Assembly: GCF_900177325.1 (NCBI RefSeq)
Contig: NZ_FXBL01000004.1
Coordinates: forward strand, 744,001-808,000
DNA: 64,000 bases
Reading direction: 5' to 3'
DNA from: Mesorhizobium australicum
Lineage (GTDB): Bacteria; Pseudomonadota; Alphaproteobacteria; Rhizobiales; Rhizobiaceae
The first letter of the stretch is position 1, and the number at the start of each line of letters is the position of its first letter. A program made the position numbers and the translations under genes. The notes beneath the pieces are model-generated. The model had not been told where the DNA came from. It did no database searches and saw only the letters and a program-made list of their open reading frames with translations. Positions 8,359-17,164 of the stretch are shown in pieces.

Positions 8359-10566
8359 TCAGTTTCCGAGGATGACGTCGAGGATCGACTTCTCGCGCCG
8401 GACCGGCTGGCCGCCGACCTCGCCGGGCGGCACCGGGCGCCGGATCGACGACACCTGCCCTCCGTCGGGGCGCGGATTGAAGCCGCCGGCCATCTCGGGC
8501 GCGGCCGTCTCGACCGCGGCCGCCGGTGGAGGCGCCGCCGCCACCGGCTGCTCCTCGCCCGACACGGGCGGCGAGGACGGCGTGTAGAGCTCGATGTCGG
8601 GAAGCTGGCGCACCGGAACGCCCTCGTGCGCCGCCTGCATGAACGTCTTCCAGGCAATTGCCGGCAGCGAGCCGCCGGTGATGTTCTTGGTCGGCTTGCC
8701 GTCGTCGTTGCCGAACCACACGCCGGTGGTCAGGTTGGACGTGTAGCCGACGAACCAGGCGTCACGCGACTGCTGGCTGGTACCGGTCTTGCCGGCGGCG
8801 GGCCAGCCGAACGCTGCCTTCCTCGCGGTGCCGATCGCCAGCGTCTCCGTCATCATCCGGTTCATCATGCCGACGATCTCCGGCTTCACGACGCGCGGAG
8901 CGGAGTTGGCCTGGTACTGGTAGAGCACTTTGCCGTTGATGTCGGTGACCCGGCTGATGAAATGCACCTCGGGCCGGTATCCGCCATTGGCGAAGGGCAC
9001 GAAGGCGGCCGTCAGCTCCAGCGGCGTCACCTCGGACGTGCCGAGCGCGATCGACGTGTTGGCCTGCAGCTTCGATTCGATGCCCAGCCGCTGCGCGGTC
9101 TGCACCACCGTCTCGGGACCGACCTCCATGACGAGCTGCGCCGAGACCGAATTGAGCGACTTCGCCAGCGCCTCGGTGAGCGTCACGCGGCCGAGATACT
9201 TGCCCTTGTAGTTCTCCGGCGTCCACTTGCCGATCTTGATCGGCGCGTCGTTGCGGATCGAGTCCGGCGTGCGGCCGGCTTCGAGCGCGGCGAGGTAGAC
9301 GAACGGCTTGAAGGCCGAGCCCGGCTGGCGGCGCGCCTCGGAGGCGCGGTCGAACTGGCTGTTGGCGTAGTCGGCGCCGCCGACCATCGCGCGCACCGCG
9401 CCCGAATTGTCGATCGAGACCAGCGCGCCCTGGCTGACCTGCAGCTTCTGGCCGTTCTCCTCGATGAGCTTGCGGATGGACTCCTCGGCGAGCTTCTGCA
9501 GCGTGAGGTCCACGGTGGTATCGACCACGATGTCGGTCTGGATTTCGCCGACGAGGCCGGGCAGTTCTTCCATGATCCGGTCGGCGACATAGTTCTCCGC
9601 GCCGGTCCAATAGGCGGCCGCGCGGGTGGCGGGCGCGCTCATGGCGAAGGCGAGCTCCTTCGAGCCGATCATGCCTTCTTCGCTCATGGCGGCGAGCACC
9701 ACCTGGGCGCGCGCCTCGGCGGCCTTCGGGTCGCGGGCGGGCGACAGGCGCGACGGCGCCTTGAGCAGGCCGGCCAGAAGTGCGGCCTCCGACAGCGTCA
9801 CGTTGCGGGCGGACTTGCCGAAATAGCGCCGGGACGCCGATTCCACGCCATAGGCGCCGGAGCCGAAATAGACCCGGTTGAGGTACATCTCGAGGATCTG
9901 GTCCTTGCTGTACTCATGCTCCAGCCAGAAGGCGAGCAGCACCTCCTGCACCTTGCGCTCCAGCGTGCGGTCGGGCTTGAGGAACAGGTTCTTGGCAAGC
10001 TGCTGGGTGATCGTTGAGCCGCCCTGCACAAAGCGGCCCTGCATCAGGTTGGTGACGACTGCGCGCCCAAGGCCGAGCGGATCGACGCCGAAATGCGAGC
10101 GGAAGCGGCGGTCCTCGATCGCGATCAGCGCCTGGGGAATGTAGGGCGACATCTCCGACAGCGACAGCGCCTCGCCGCCGGTCATGCCGCGATTGGCGAG
10201 CAACTGGTCGTCGGCGGAAACGATCTTCACGTTGGGTGGACGGTCGGGCACGGTCCAGGTGATCGCGCTCGGCATTCGCGCGCCGTAATAGGCGACAATA
10301 CCGGCGACGCCGATACCGCCCCACAGCGCCAGCACCAGCGACCAGTAGACCAGCGAGCCGAACATGCCGAAGCCACGCCGGGCGCGGGAGCGCGAACGGC
10401 CCCTGGCGGCGGGTTCGCGCGCTGGCTTTGCCGGCTTCTTCGCGCGTTTGGCCGAGGGAACGACGCGATCGTCCTCGCTCAGCGACAGTCCATCGCCGCC
10501 GCCGCGCTTGGGTGCCGGGCCGTCGAAGCTCGGCTCGATCCGCGTGTCACGTCCCCGTTTCGCCAT
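8359..10566 (-). CDS. PBP1A family bifunctional penicillin-binding protein (transglycosylase/transpeptidase)
   Basis: This class A PBP of 735 residues polymerises and cross-links peptidoglycan in the periplasm while anchored in the inner membrane. A basic, disordered cytoplasmic tail (about 1-65) precedes one transmembrane helix (LVYWSLVLALWGGIGVAGIV). The GT51 domain carries IEDRRFRSHFGVDP and GGSTITQQLAKNLFL. The transpeptidase domain carries PGSAFKPF (SxxK), SLN (SxN) and KTGTS. A proline/alanine-rich tail ends the protein. I chose the ATG at 10566 (MAKRGRD); a GTG at 10611 would add 15 residues. Two neighbours of the usual amiC-PBP-prfB cluster are absent here. Confidence 0.92.
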   Translation of the reverse strand: MAKRGRDTRIEPSFDGPAPKRGGGDGLSLSEDDRVVPSAKRAKKPAKPAREPAARGRSRSRARRGFGMFGSLVYWSLVLALWGGIGVAGIVAYYGARMPSAITWTVPDRPPNVKIVSADDQLLANRGMTGGEALSLSEMSPYIPQALIAIEDRRFRSHFGVDPLGLGRAVVTNLMQGRFVQGGSTITQQLAKNLFLKPDRTLERKVQEVLLAFWLEHEYSKDQILEMYLNRVYFGSGAYGVESASRRYFGKSARNVTLSEAALLAGLLKAPSRLSPARDPKAAEARAQVVLAAMSEEGMIGSKELAFAMSAPATRAAAYWTGAENYVADRIMEELPGLVGEIQTDIVVDTTVDLTLQKLAEESIRKLIEENGQKLQVSQGALVSIDNSGAVRAMVGGADYANSQFDRASEARRQPGSAFKPFVYLAALEAGRTPDSIRNDAPIKIGKWTPENYKGKYLGRVTLTEALAKSLNSVSAQLVMEVGPETVVQTAQRLGIESKLQANTSIALGTSEVTPLELTAAFVPFANGGYRPEVHFISRVTDINGKVLYQYQANSAPRVVKPEIVGMMNRMMTETLAIGTARKAAFGWPAAGKTGTSQQSRDAWFVGYTSNLTTGVWFGNDDGKPTKNITGGSLPAIAWKTFMQAAHEGVPVRQLPDIELYTPSSPPVSGEEQPVAAAPPPAAAVETAAPEMAGGFNPRPDGGQVSSIRRPVPPGEVGGQPVRREKSILDVILGN

Positions 10567-10730
10567 GCCTCGCCGCGCTCGCTCCGTTATCCGTGGCGTT
10601 CGGATGGACACTAAATGCGGCGCTTTAAGGGGGGGTTAAGCTGCCAAACGGGAAATCGTAGGCGGCACAGGTAGTTATGAACGATACGGTACCGCCCCCG
10701 TCACCGCTCCGTTCCTCCCAGGCCGCCTTT

Positions 10731-10766
10731 GCCCCGCTGCCCTTGACCGGGCATGGGGGCTTTTTT
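10731..10766 (+). terminator. Rho-independent terminator in the leader of the secreted-protein gene
   Basis: A hairpin GCCCC-gc-TGCCC/GGGCA-tg-GGGGC is followed directly by six T residues on the plus strand. It sits about 105 bases before the start codon at 10873 and 165 bases after the start of the divergent PBP gene, so no plus-strand coding gene ends here. It therefore looks like a 5' leader attenuator or the end of a short RNA beginning near 10620-10670. The rest of the 306-base gap shows no open frame I would trust. Confidence 0.65.
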
Positions 10767-10872
10767 GCGTTCGCGCCAAAGCGACAGAGGTTGCGGTTTC
10801 GTCTTCGGGAGGTTTGTATCGCAATACTCTTCCGCAACGGAAGGATTTGCCAGTCAAACTCAGGAGACACCC

Positions 10873-11382
10873 ATGAAGGCTCTCGTATCTGCTGCCGCCG
10901 TCGCAACTCTTCTGGCCCTGCCAGCGTCAGCACAGGACCGACCCGCCACATTGGGCATTGGCGCCGCTCCGATGGCGAGTGTCGATCCTCAGATGATGAT
11001 CTATCGCGTGGCTGGAGTAACCAATAGCACCCATACGACAGCGGCCGGCATCGCGACTAGCTTCCAATGCTATAACAACAGCTCTGTGACTGAGAATGTT
11101 AGAATCAGAATACTAAATTCTAGTGGTATAGTTAAAGCTGATTTGAATTTCTATATACCTCCAAAGAAAACCTATACGGCGTCTACGCACAACACTAGTG
11201 TGTTTTATGAAGAAATCATATTGACTTCGGGCACCTCGATTTCGCAAGGCGCTGCGGCGATCATCGCCACTAACAGGGACATTTATTGCTCGGCGATGAT
11301 TGTGGATGCAGCGGCGACGATCCCCAACGGCATCGCGCTTCACATGGTCCGATTCAATCCTCAGCCCGGTTCTGTCGAATAG
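10873..11382 (+). CDS. Secreted hypothetical protein
   Basis: The product has 169 residues and an evident Sec signal peptide (MKALVSAAAVATLLALPASA, cleavage before QDRPA). The mature part is rich in Thr, Ser, Asn and Ile with two cysteines (SFQCYNN and IYCSAMI), suggesting a small beta-rich exported protein with one disulfide. A Shine-Dalgarno AGGAGA precedes the ATG. The coding region around 11090-11240 is markedly more AT-rich than its neighbours, with codons such as ATA, AAA and TTA, which suggests horizontal acquisition or relaxed codon selection. I do not recognise the family and assign no function. Confidence 0.75.
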   Translation: MKALVSAAAVATLLALPASAQDRPATLGIGAAPMASVDPQMMIYRVAGVTNSTHTTAAGIATSFQCYNNSSVTENVRIRILNSSGIVKADLNFYIPPKKTYTASTHNTSVFYEEIILTSGTSISQGAAAIIATNRDIYCSAMIVDAAATIPNGIALHMVRFNPQPGSVE

Positions 11383-11427
11383 GATCGGACGCCGCTTGAA
11401 CCGGACGTTTCGGTCTCAGATCAGCAG

Positions 11428-11458
11428 AGGCGGGTCATTTTGCGTTTGGAACCCGCCT
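11428..11458 (+). terminator. Possible terminator hairpin after the secreted-protein gene
   Basis: An 8-base inverted repeat (AGGCGGGT/ACCCGCCT) with a 15-base loop lies 45 bases after the stop codon at 11382. It is followed by only two T residues, so termination efficiency is doubtful. Confidence 0.3.
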
Positions 11459-11510
11459 TCGCGCCGGCCAGTTGCTGGGGCTGGAAACGTAGCCGGGAAC
11501 CGGCGGTCGT

Positions 11511-12503
11511 CTAGACCTGCACGCTCTCCCAGCCGTCATGGGCGCCGGCGCGGAAGACGGCGTCGATCAGCTTCTGGTTCTTCACCGAATCTTCGAGCGT
11601 GAAGATCGAGACGTCTTCGCCCTGTGCCTTCTTCGCGAAGGCCTCGACTTCCAGCCTATACTGCTGCGTGCCGGGGAAGCGGAAGACCGTCGCCTCGGTG
11701 TGACGCTGGTTGTGCAGTTCCACCTGATGATGCTCGTAGAGCCCGGCATTGAAGGGCGAACGGATCTCGATGAAGCCCTCGTCGCCGTGGAAGACCATGA
11801 GCTGGCGCGCCGCCATCTGGGTGGAAAGGTAGAAGGTGAGCTCGAAGGCGCCGAAATCGGCCTTGACCGAGGAGTAGACGTCGGTGCCGAAGGTGGCGTC
11901 GCGCGCGACGCGGGCCTGCACGCGCAGTGGCTCCTTGCCGGTCGCGATGCGGGTGGTGACGGTCGGGTAGACGCCGATGTCGGGCAGCGCGCCGCCGCCG
12001 AGATCGAGCCTGTTGCGCATGTTGGCGGCGTCCTTGTTGAAATAGGTGAAGGCGCCCTGCACGTGGCGCAGCCGCCCGATCCGTCCCTCCTCGATCAGCT
12101 CGCGCACCTTCGCCCACTGCGGATGGTAATGGACCATGAAGGCTTCGGAGACGACGACGCCGTTGCGGTCGCGCGCCGCGATGACCTGCGCGATGTCGTC
12201 GGCCTTCAGCGCCAGCGGCTTCTCGACCAGCACGTGCTTGCCGGCATCCGCCGCCTTCACCGCCCATTCGACATGCTTCGAGGTAGGCAGGGGAATGTAG
12301 ACGCCGTCCACGACGTCGGAAGCCAGCAAATCTTCATAGGAACCGAAGGCGTGCGGAGCGTTGAACCGATCGGCGAGCGCCTCCGCCTTCTCCAGGTCGC
12401 GGCTCGCGACGGCGGCGAGCACGCCGTTCTCGGAATCCGCGATCGCCGGCAGCACGTGCTCGCGGCCGATCTTCGCCGTCGACAATACACCCCAGCGGAA
12501 CAT
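11511..12503 (-). CDS. Gfo/Idh/MocA family oxidoreductase
   Basis: This 330-residue enzyme has an N-terminal Rossmann fold ([20 protein letters not shown]) and the family motif '[11 protein letters not shown]' around residues 90-100, in which the EKP lysine contributes to catalysis. The C-terminal alpha/beta domain (about 125-325) contains [12 protein letters not shown]. Members oxidise or reduce sugars, inositols and similar polyols with NAD(P). The ATG at 12503 is preceded by GGAGAGC; the upstream open frame reads into non-homologous sequence. The gene stands alone between a convergent secreted-protein gene and the Rnk-family genes, so no pathway is indicated. Confidence 0.87.
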   Translation of the reverse strand: MFRWGVLSTAKIGREHVLPAIADSENGVLAAVASRDLEKAEALADRFNAPHAFGSYEDLLASDVVDGVYIPLPTSKHVEWAVKAADAGKHVLVEKPLALKADDIAQVIAARDRNGVVVSEAFMVHYHPQWAKVRELIEEGRIGRLRHVQGAFTYFNKDAANMRNRLDLGGGALPDIGVYPTVTTRIATGKEPLRVQARVARDATFGTDVYSSVKADFGAFELTFYLSTQMAARQLMVFHGDEGFIEIRSPFNAGLYEHHQVELHNQRHTEATVFRFPGTQQYRLEVEAFAKKAQGEDVSIFTLEDSVKNQKLIDAVFRAGAHDGWESVQV

Positions 12504-12602
12504 GGCTTGCTCTCCGTGACCGGCCGCGCCGTCGAACCGGCACGGCCTCTTCAGCCGTTCTAGCCAAAGGCGGCGGGCCGGGGAAGCCATTTGCGGGCGT
12601 CG

Positions 12603-13118
12603 TCAGGCTGCCTGCGGGCCGGGATCGTCGCCGTCTGGGGCATCCCTGCCGGAGCGGCGCATCCGCAGCGGCAGGACATTGGAGGCGTGAAGCAGGCCGG
12701 CCGGACGCCGCAATGCAAGATTTGCCTCCGCCTCCGGTTGCGACAGCACCGTATCGACATAGAGGCGCTCGCTCTCGGTGTCCGAAACCGGCACGTCCAC
12801 GCTCTCGCCCTCGGACATGCCGAGCAGCGCGAGGCCGCGCAGCGAGTGGATCGACACGGCGAAGGCCGGCAGGTCCTCGATCTCGCCCTGGACAACGAGG
12901 TGTGGGCCGGCGACGGCAGTGCCGACGCTGTAGGCGACGCTGCTGTTGAGCGTCACTGTGTCGGGCGGAATGTCGTCGCGGAGGTAGATCGCGCTCGAAT
13001 CGACCTTGCGGCGCAGCAGCGCTGCAAAGTGGCGGCACGAGCCGTTGTAGCGCGAAAGCATGGTTTCGAGGATCGCGATATCCTTCGTGGTGATCCTGCT
13101 GATCGGTATGCCGGGCAT
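12603..13118 (-). CDS. Rnk/GreA C-terminal-domain family protein, divergent paralogue
   Basis: This 171-residue protein shows the layout of Rnk-type nucleoside diphosphate kinase regulators: a helical N-terminal segment (about 1-50) and a GreA/GreB-type FKBP-like C-terminal domain (about 55-135, VTLNSSVAYSV and 'IHSLRGLALLGMSEGESV'). The tail after residue 140 is extra. Rnk proteins bind RNA polymerase in the secondary channel region. It is less canonical than the neighbouring rnk gene, lacking the usual 'LVYP' strand. The start at 13118 has GGGGAGA upstream. Confidence 0.7.
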   Translation of the reverse strand: MPGIPISRITTKDIAILETMLSRYNGSCRHFAALLRRKVDSSAIYLRDDIPPDTVTLNSSVAYSVGTAVAGPHLVVQGEIEDLPAFAVSIHSLRGLALLGMSEGESVDVPVSDTESERLYVDTVLSQPEAEANLALRRPAGLLHASNVLPLRMRRSGRDAPDGDDPGPQAA

Positions 13119-13302
13119 GGCTATTCTCCCCAGGGCGGTCGGGCCGCCGGAACGGTTGCGTGGAGAGTTCCCCTGACCGGCGTTGCCGGCCAGGGGTCAG
13201 GAGCCTGCGATCAGCGAACCCGCATGGTCGAGGAAACGCCGCCGCCGCATGGCGCGGACGGGTCTGCGGAGTCCTCGCATTGGGGGGAGAACGGTCACGG
13301 CG

Positions 13303-13689
13303 TCATTCGGCGGCCGGGACGACGGTGTCGATGGTCAGGCGGTGCGACCTGCGGTCGTTGGAGGTCATCTCCATCGTCTGGCCGGCCGACAGGCCGAGCA
13401 TCGCCACGCCCACCGGCGTGAGCACCGAGATCCGGCCCACGCCGACATCGGCGTCCGCCGGATAGACGAGCGTCACCCGGCGCGGCGCGCCGTCGTCGAG
13501 GCGAAATTCCACCGTGCGCCCGATCTGCACGCTGTCGGCCGGAACCGCGCGCTCGTCCCTGACCTTGGCGCGCTCCAGCTCCGCGAGCAGCTCGTCGGCG
13601 AGATCGGGATTGCGGTCGATCAGGCCATTCGCCATCTGGACGAGGCGGGTATGGTCGATGCGGTTGACGACGATGGGTGGTTTCTTCAT
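13303..13689 (-). CDS. rnk: Nucleoside diphosphate kinase regulator Rnk
   Basis: The product has 128 residues, close to E. coli Rnk. The N-terminal helical part (about 1-45) leads to the GreA/GreB C-terminal domain with VEFRLDDG, RRVTLVYPADADV and ISVLTPVGVAMLGLSAGQ, which match the Rnk pattern well. Rnk binds RNA polymerase and competes with Gre factors. The ATG at 13689 (MKKPPIVVNR) is taken as the start; an upstream ATG-less extension is not supported. It lies 184 bases before a second, more divergent Rnk-like gene on the same strand. Confidence 0.8.
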   Translation of the reverse strand: MKKPPIVVNRIDHTRLVQMANGLIDRNPDLADELLAELERAKVRDERAVPADSVQIGRTVEFRLDDGAPRRVTLVYPADADVGVGRISVLTPVGVAMLGLSAGQTMEMTSNDRRSHRLTIDTVVPAAE

Positions 13690-13691
13690 GA

Positions 13692-14969
<1,278 letters not shown>

Positions 14970-14972
14970 CCG

Positions 14973-15938
14973 TCACGCCTCCTGGATCGCCGAGAGCTTC
15001 CAGTCGCCGCCGCGCTCGCGCACGAAGGTCCACAGTTCGGTCGTCTCGGTGAGCTCGTCGTCGCCTTCGACGATCGCGCCGGTGGCACGATCGCGCATGA
15101 CGTCGACCGACTCGTAGCCGAAGGCCGCGGTCGCATAATCGGTGTCGCCCTCCCGCCAGGCCTCGGCGATGTCGGCGGAGACGAGATGCACGTCGCGCAC
15201 CTCGTTGCGCAGGCCGCGCTTGGCGTTGTCGGCGAGTTCCTCGGAGAAGTAGGACACCATTTCGGGCGTGCTCAGCCGGCGCAGTGCTGCGTGATCTTCG
15301 TCGGCGAACGCCTTCTGCACCTCGGCGAGGCGGCGCTCGAACGTGTCGAGGTCGGCCTTGTCGAGCTGGATGTCCTGCGTGGCAGGAGCGGCGGCACCCC
15401 CGCCGATCGGTGGGACGGTGAAGCCCGCGCGGCCGCGCTGCTCAGGTTCCGACGCGTTGCGGGCATGGCCGAAGCCGCCGCCATAGGGCGCGCCGCCGGC
15501 GGCCGCCGGCTCGCGGCGCGAGCGCAGCCAGCCGATGACGAAGGAAGCGATCAGCCCGACCAGCAGCAGCTGGACGAGAAAGCCGAGCGCGCCGGCCATG
15601 CCGCCGAAACCGTAGCCGAGCAGCATGCCGATCAGGCCGCCGACGAGCAGGCCGCGCATCAGCGAGCCGCCGAAGCCGTTGAACAGGCCTGGACGCTGCT
15701 GGCCGACCGTCTGCGGCTGGCGCGTGGCGGTATTGGGCGTCGGCGTCATGGTGCGCTCGACCGGGCCGTTGGGGTTTGGCGCGGTGCGCGTCGGGGCCGG
15801 CGCCTGCCAGGTGCGCGTGCCGCGGCTGCCGAACGAGCCGCCGCGACGCGCCTCGGCAAAATCGGTCGAGACGAGCGTGAGGCCCACGAAAAGGCTCATG
15901 AAAAGAGCGACGAAGCGAATGCGGCCGAAGCGCACCAT
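14973..15938 (-). CDS. Tim44-like domain protein, membrane anchored
   Basis: This 321-residue protein starts with a hydrophobic signal-like segment (about 1-28, ending VSTDFAEARRGG). It continues with a glycine/proline/threonine-rich stretch, then a glycine-rich pair of membrane spans (about 88-135, GLLVGGLIGMLLGYGFGGM). The C-terminal Tim44/MRP-L45-like domain (about 190-320) ends DWKLSAIQEA. Alphaproteobacterial Tim44-like proteins of this architecture are common and of unclear function. The ATG at 15938 (MVRFGRIRF) is preferred over an upstream start at 15977. Confidence 0.82.
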   Translation of the reverse strand: MVRFGRIRFVALFMSLFVGLTLVSTDFAEARRGGSFGSRGTRTWQAPAPTRTAPNPNGPVERTMTPTPNTATRQPQTVGQQRPGLFNGFGGSLMRGLLVGGLIGMLLGYGFGGMAGALGFLVQLLLVGLIASFVIGWLRSRREPAAAGGAPYGGGFGHARNASEPEQRGRAGFTVPPIGGGAAAPATQDIQLDKADLDTFERRLAEVQKAFADEDHAALRRLSTPEMVSYFSEELADNAKRGLRNEVRDVHLVSADIAEAWREGDTDYATAAFGYESVDVMRDRATGAIVEGDDELTETTELWTFVRERGGDWKLSAIQEA

Positions 15939-16264
15939 GTAACCGTAACCTCCAGTTACCCGCTCCGGATCATGCAAAGCGGGCCCAAGTTCAAACGGTC
16001 CGACATCGCGATCGACAGATCGCCAGAGGGGCCCGGCCCGCGACGCTGCATATGGGGAGGTTTGAGAATGTATGCAAGGCGGAACGACGCCTCAGTAGCA
16101 TTTCCCGGCCGGTGGCGGGCTTCAGCCATGAGCAATGGCGCCCCGATCTCCAGCCCGCCAAGGTCAATCGATCCCGGCTGGCCTTCGGCCGTCGGGATGA
16201 CGATCGCGAACGGTGTGCGCCGTCTCGAGAGAGCCTCAGCGGTCGGTCCTGGATGCCCATCCGA
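15939..16264. other. Intergenic stretch without a recognisable gene
   Basis: This region between the Tim44-domain gene and the orphan module contains only short frames that shift composition and lack a credible start. I see no RNA gene or strong hairpin here. It may hold the promoters of the two divergent genes. Confidence 0.5.
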
Positions 16265-16837
16265 TGGATCGATTTCCGCCCGTTTCCCACTAACCCCTTG
16301 TTCCCGTTAGCGCCCCCAGTTTTTCTATCCCCACCCCTCCAGCATGCCCGACACTATGTCCGGTCAAACGGGAGCCGGTGATGGGCTGGAGGGCGAAGGC
16401 GGGGAGGAAGCAGGAGGTGTTGGGCCGCATCGTGGCGAGGCTGATCTCGCTCGCCGGGCTTGCCGAACAGGCCGCCGGCCGCTCGCCGTGGGTGCGCTGG
16501 CAGGTGCTGTGGGCGCTCTGGCATGCCGATGCCGAGGTCCGGAACCACTTCGCCCATGCCGGCCGCAACGGCACGGGACGGCTCTGGCCGCCGCTGCCCA
16601 TACTTCGCTACGGCACCGCGCCGGCCGACGCGCTCGACCTCGCCGCGTCGCTGCGCGCGCTGGCGCTGATCGTGCAGGCGATGGCGACGCAGCTCGGCCG
16701 CCTGGCGTTTCTGCTCTTCGATCGGACGTCCGGCGACGGCGACCTGTCGCACCTCGCCGGGCTCATGCAAAGGCGTGCAACCGCCGCCGTCTCGCCGGTC
16801 GAGCTGCGCGACACGTCCTGAAAGGCGCTTGTCCTGC
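16265..16837 (+). repeat. Orphan gene module, copy 1 (conserved flanks, diverged interior)
   Basis: This segment recurs as the reverse complement at 49997-50597. Its left end from TGGATCGATTT through the start codon of the enclosed gene, and its right end across the stop codon, match the other copy almost base for base, including TCCGGTCAAACGGGAGCCGG, ATGGGCTGGAGGGCGAAGGC and GACACGTCCTGAAA. The interior is strongly diverged. Matching CCCCTTGT and ATCCCCACCCCT blocks lie in the leader. Confidence 0.75.
16381..16821 (+). CDS. Hypothetical protein of paralogous family, copy 1
   Basis: The product has 146 residues, begins MGWRAKAGRKQ and ends PVELRDTS. It has a second family member in this window at 50012-50470. 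Shared positions include AEQAA.RS.WVRW.VLWA.W near residues 30-52 and SLRA..L...A.A..L.RL.FL around 84-107. There is no signal peptide. The amphipathic Trp/Ala-rich helix could be membrane-associated but is not a clear span. I chose the ATG at 16381 because the nucleotide match to the other copy includes it; a GTG three bases earlier is in frame. Function is unknown. Confidence 0.65.
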   Translation: MGWRAKAGRKQEVLGRIVARLISLAGLAEQAAGRSPWVRWQVLWALWHADAEVRNHFAHAGRNGTGRLWPPLPILRYGTAPADALDLAASLRALALIVQAMATQLGRLAFLLFDRTSGDGDLSHLAGLMQRRATAAVSPVELRDTS

Positions 16838-16924
16838 ACTCACGCAAGATAGGTGAATGCCCCAGATCGATCCTGCTTTCGTCCGCGAGAAAGTGCGCTG
16901 CGGTCGACGATCTCGCGCGGCCGA

Positions 16925-17163
16925 AAGAATTGCGTTCCTCTCCCCGTTCACGGGGGTGAGAAGCCGGTCACCGCAGGCGATTCGTCATGCCGGTGGCATG
17001 ACGAAAGGCTTCGAACGGGTAGGAGCTGCCGCAGGCAGCGGGTCCCGCCTGATGTCCGACAGGACAGTGAGGGGCAGCGTGAACTTTCGAGACATCGCGC
17101 TACGCCTCCCATCCGCCGTCCAAGCACCTTTCCCCGCGAGCGGGGAGGAGGAAGGGGTGCCGG
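16925..17163. repeat. Palindromic repeat mosaic downstream of pheT
   Basis: The 343-base gap between the orphan gene and the pheT stop holds several hairpins. They include CCCCGTTCACGGGG near 16946, a perfect 11-base stem with a 3-base loop (TTCGTCATGCC/GGCATGACGAA, 16981-17005) and CCCCGCGAGCGGGG near 17140. The last shares the CCCCG..CGGGG style of the elements at 1795-1922. No coding frame is credible. It resembles the mosaic palindromic elements of rhizobia. Confidence 0.6.
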
Positions 17164-17164
17164 C

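Noticed and set aside
10677..11027. Plus-strand 116-codon frame overlapping the leader terminator and the secreted-protein gene
   Set aside because: It reads through a terminator hairpin and then out of frame through the real gene, with no Shine-Dalgarno sequence.
16052..16381. Open frame in the leader of orphan module copy 1
   Set aside because: The matching frame in copy 2 is not conserved as protein over its length; similarity there is at nucleotide level and explained by the conserved leader.
16265..16837. Reading the duplicated orphan module as an insertion sequence
   Set aside because: There is no transposase, no terminal inverted repeat and no obvious target duplication at either copy.
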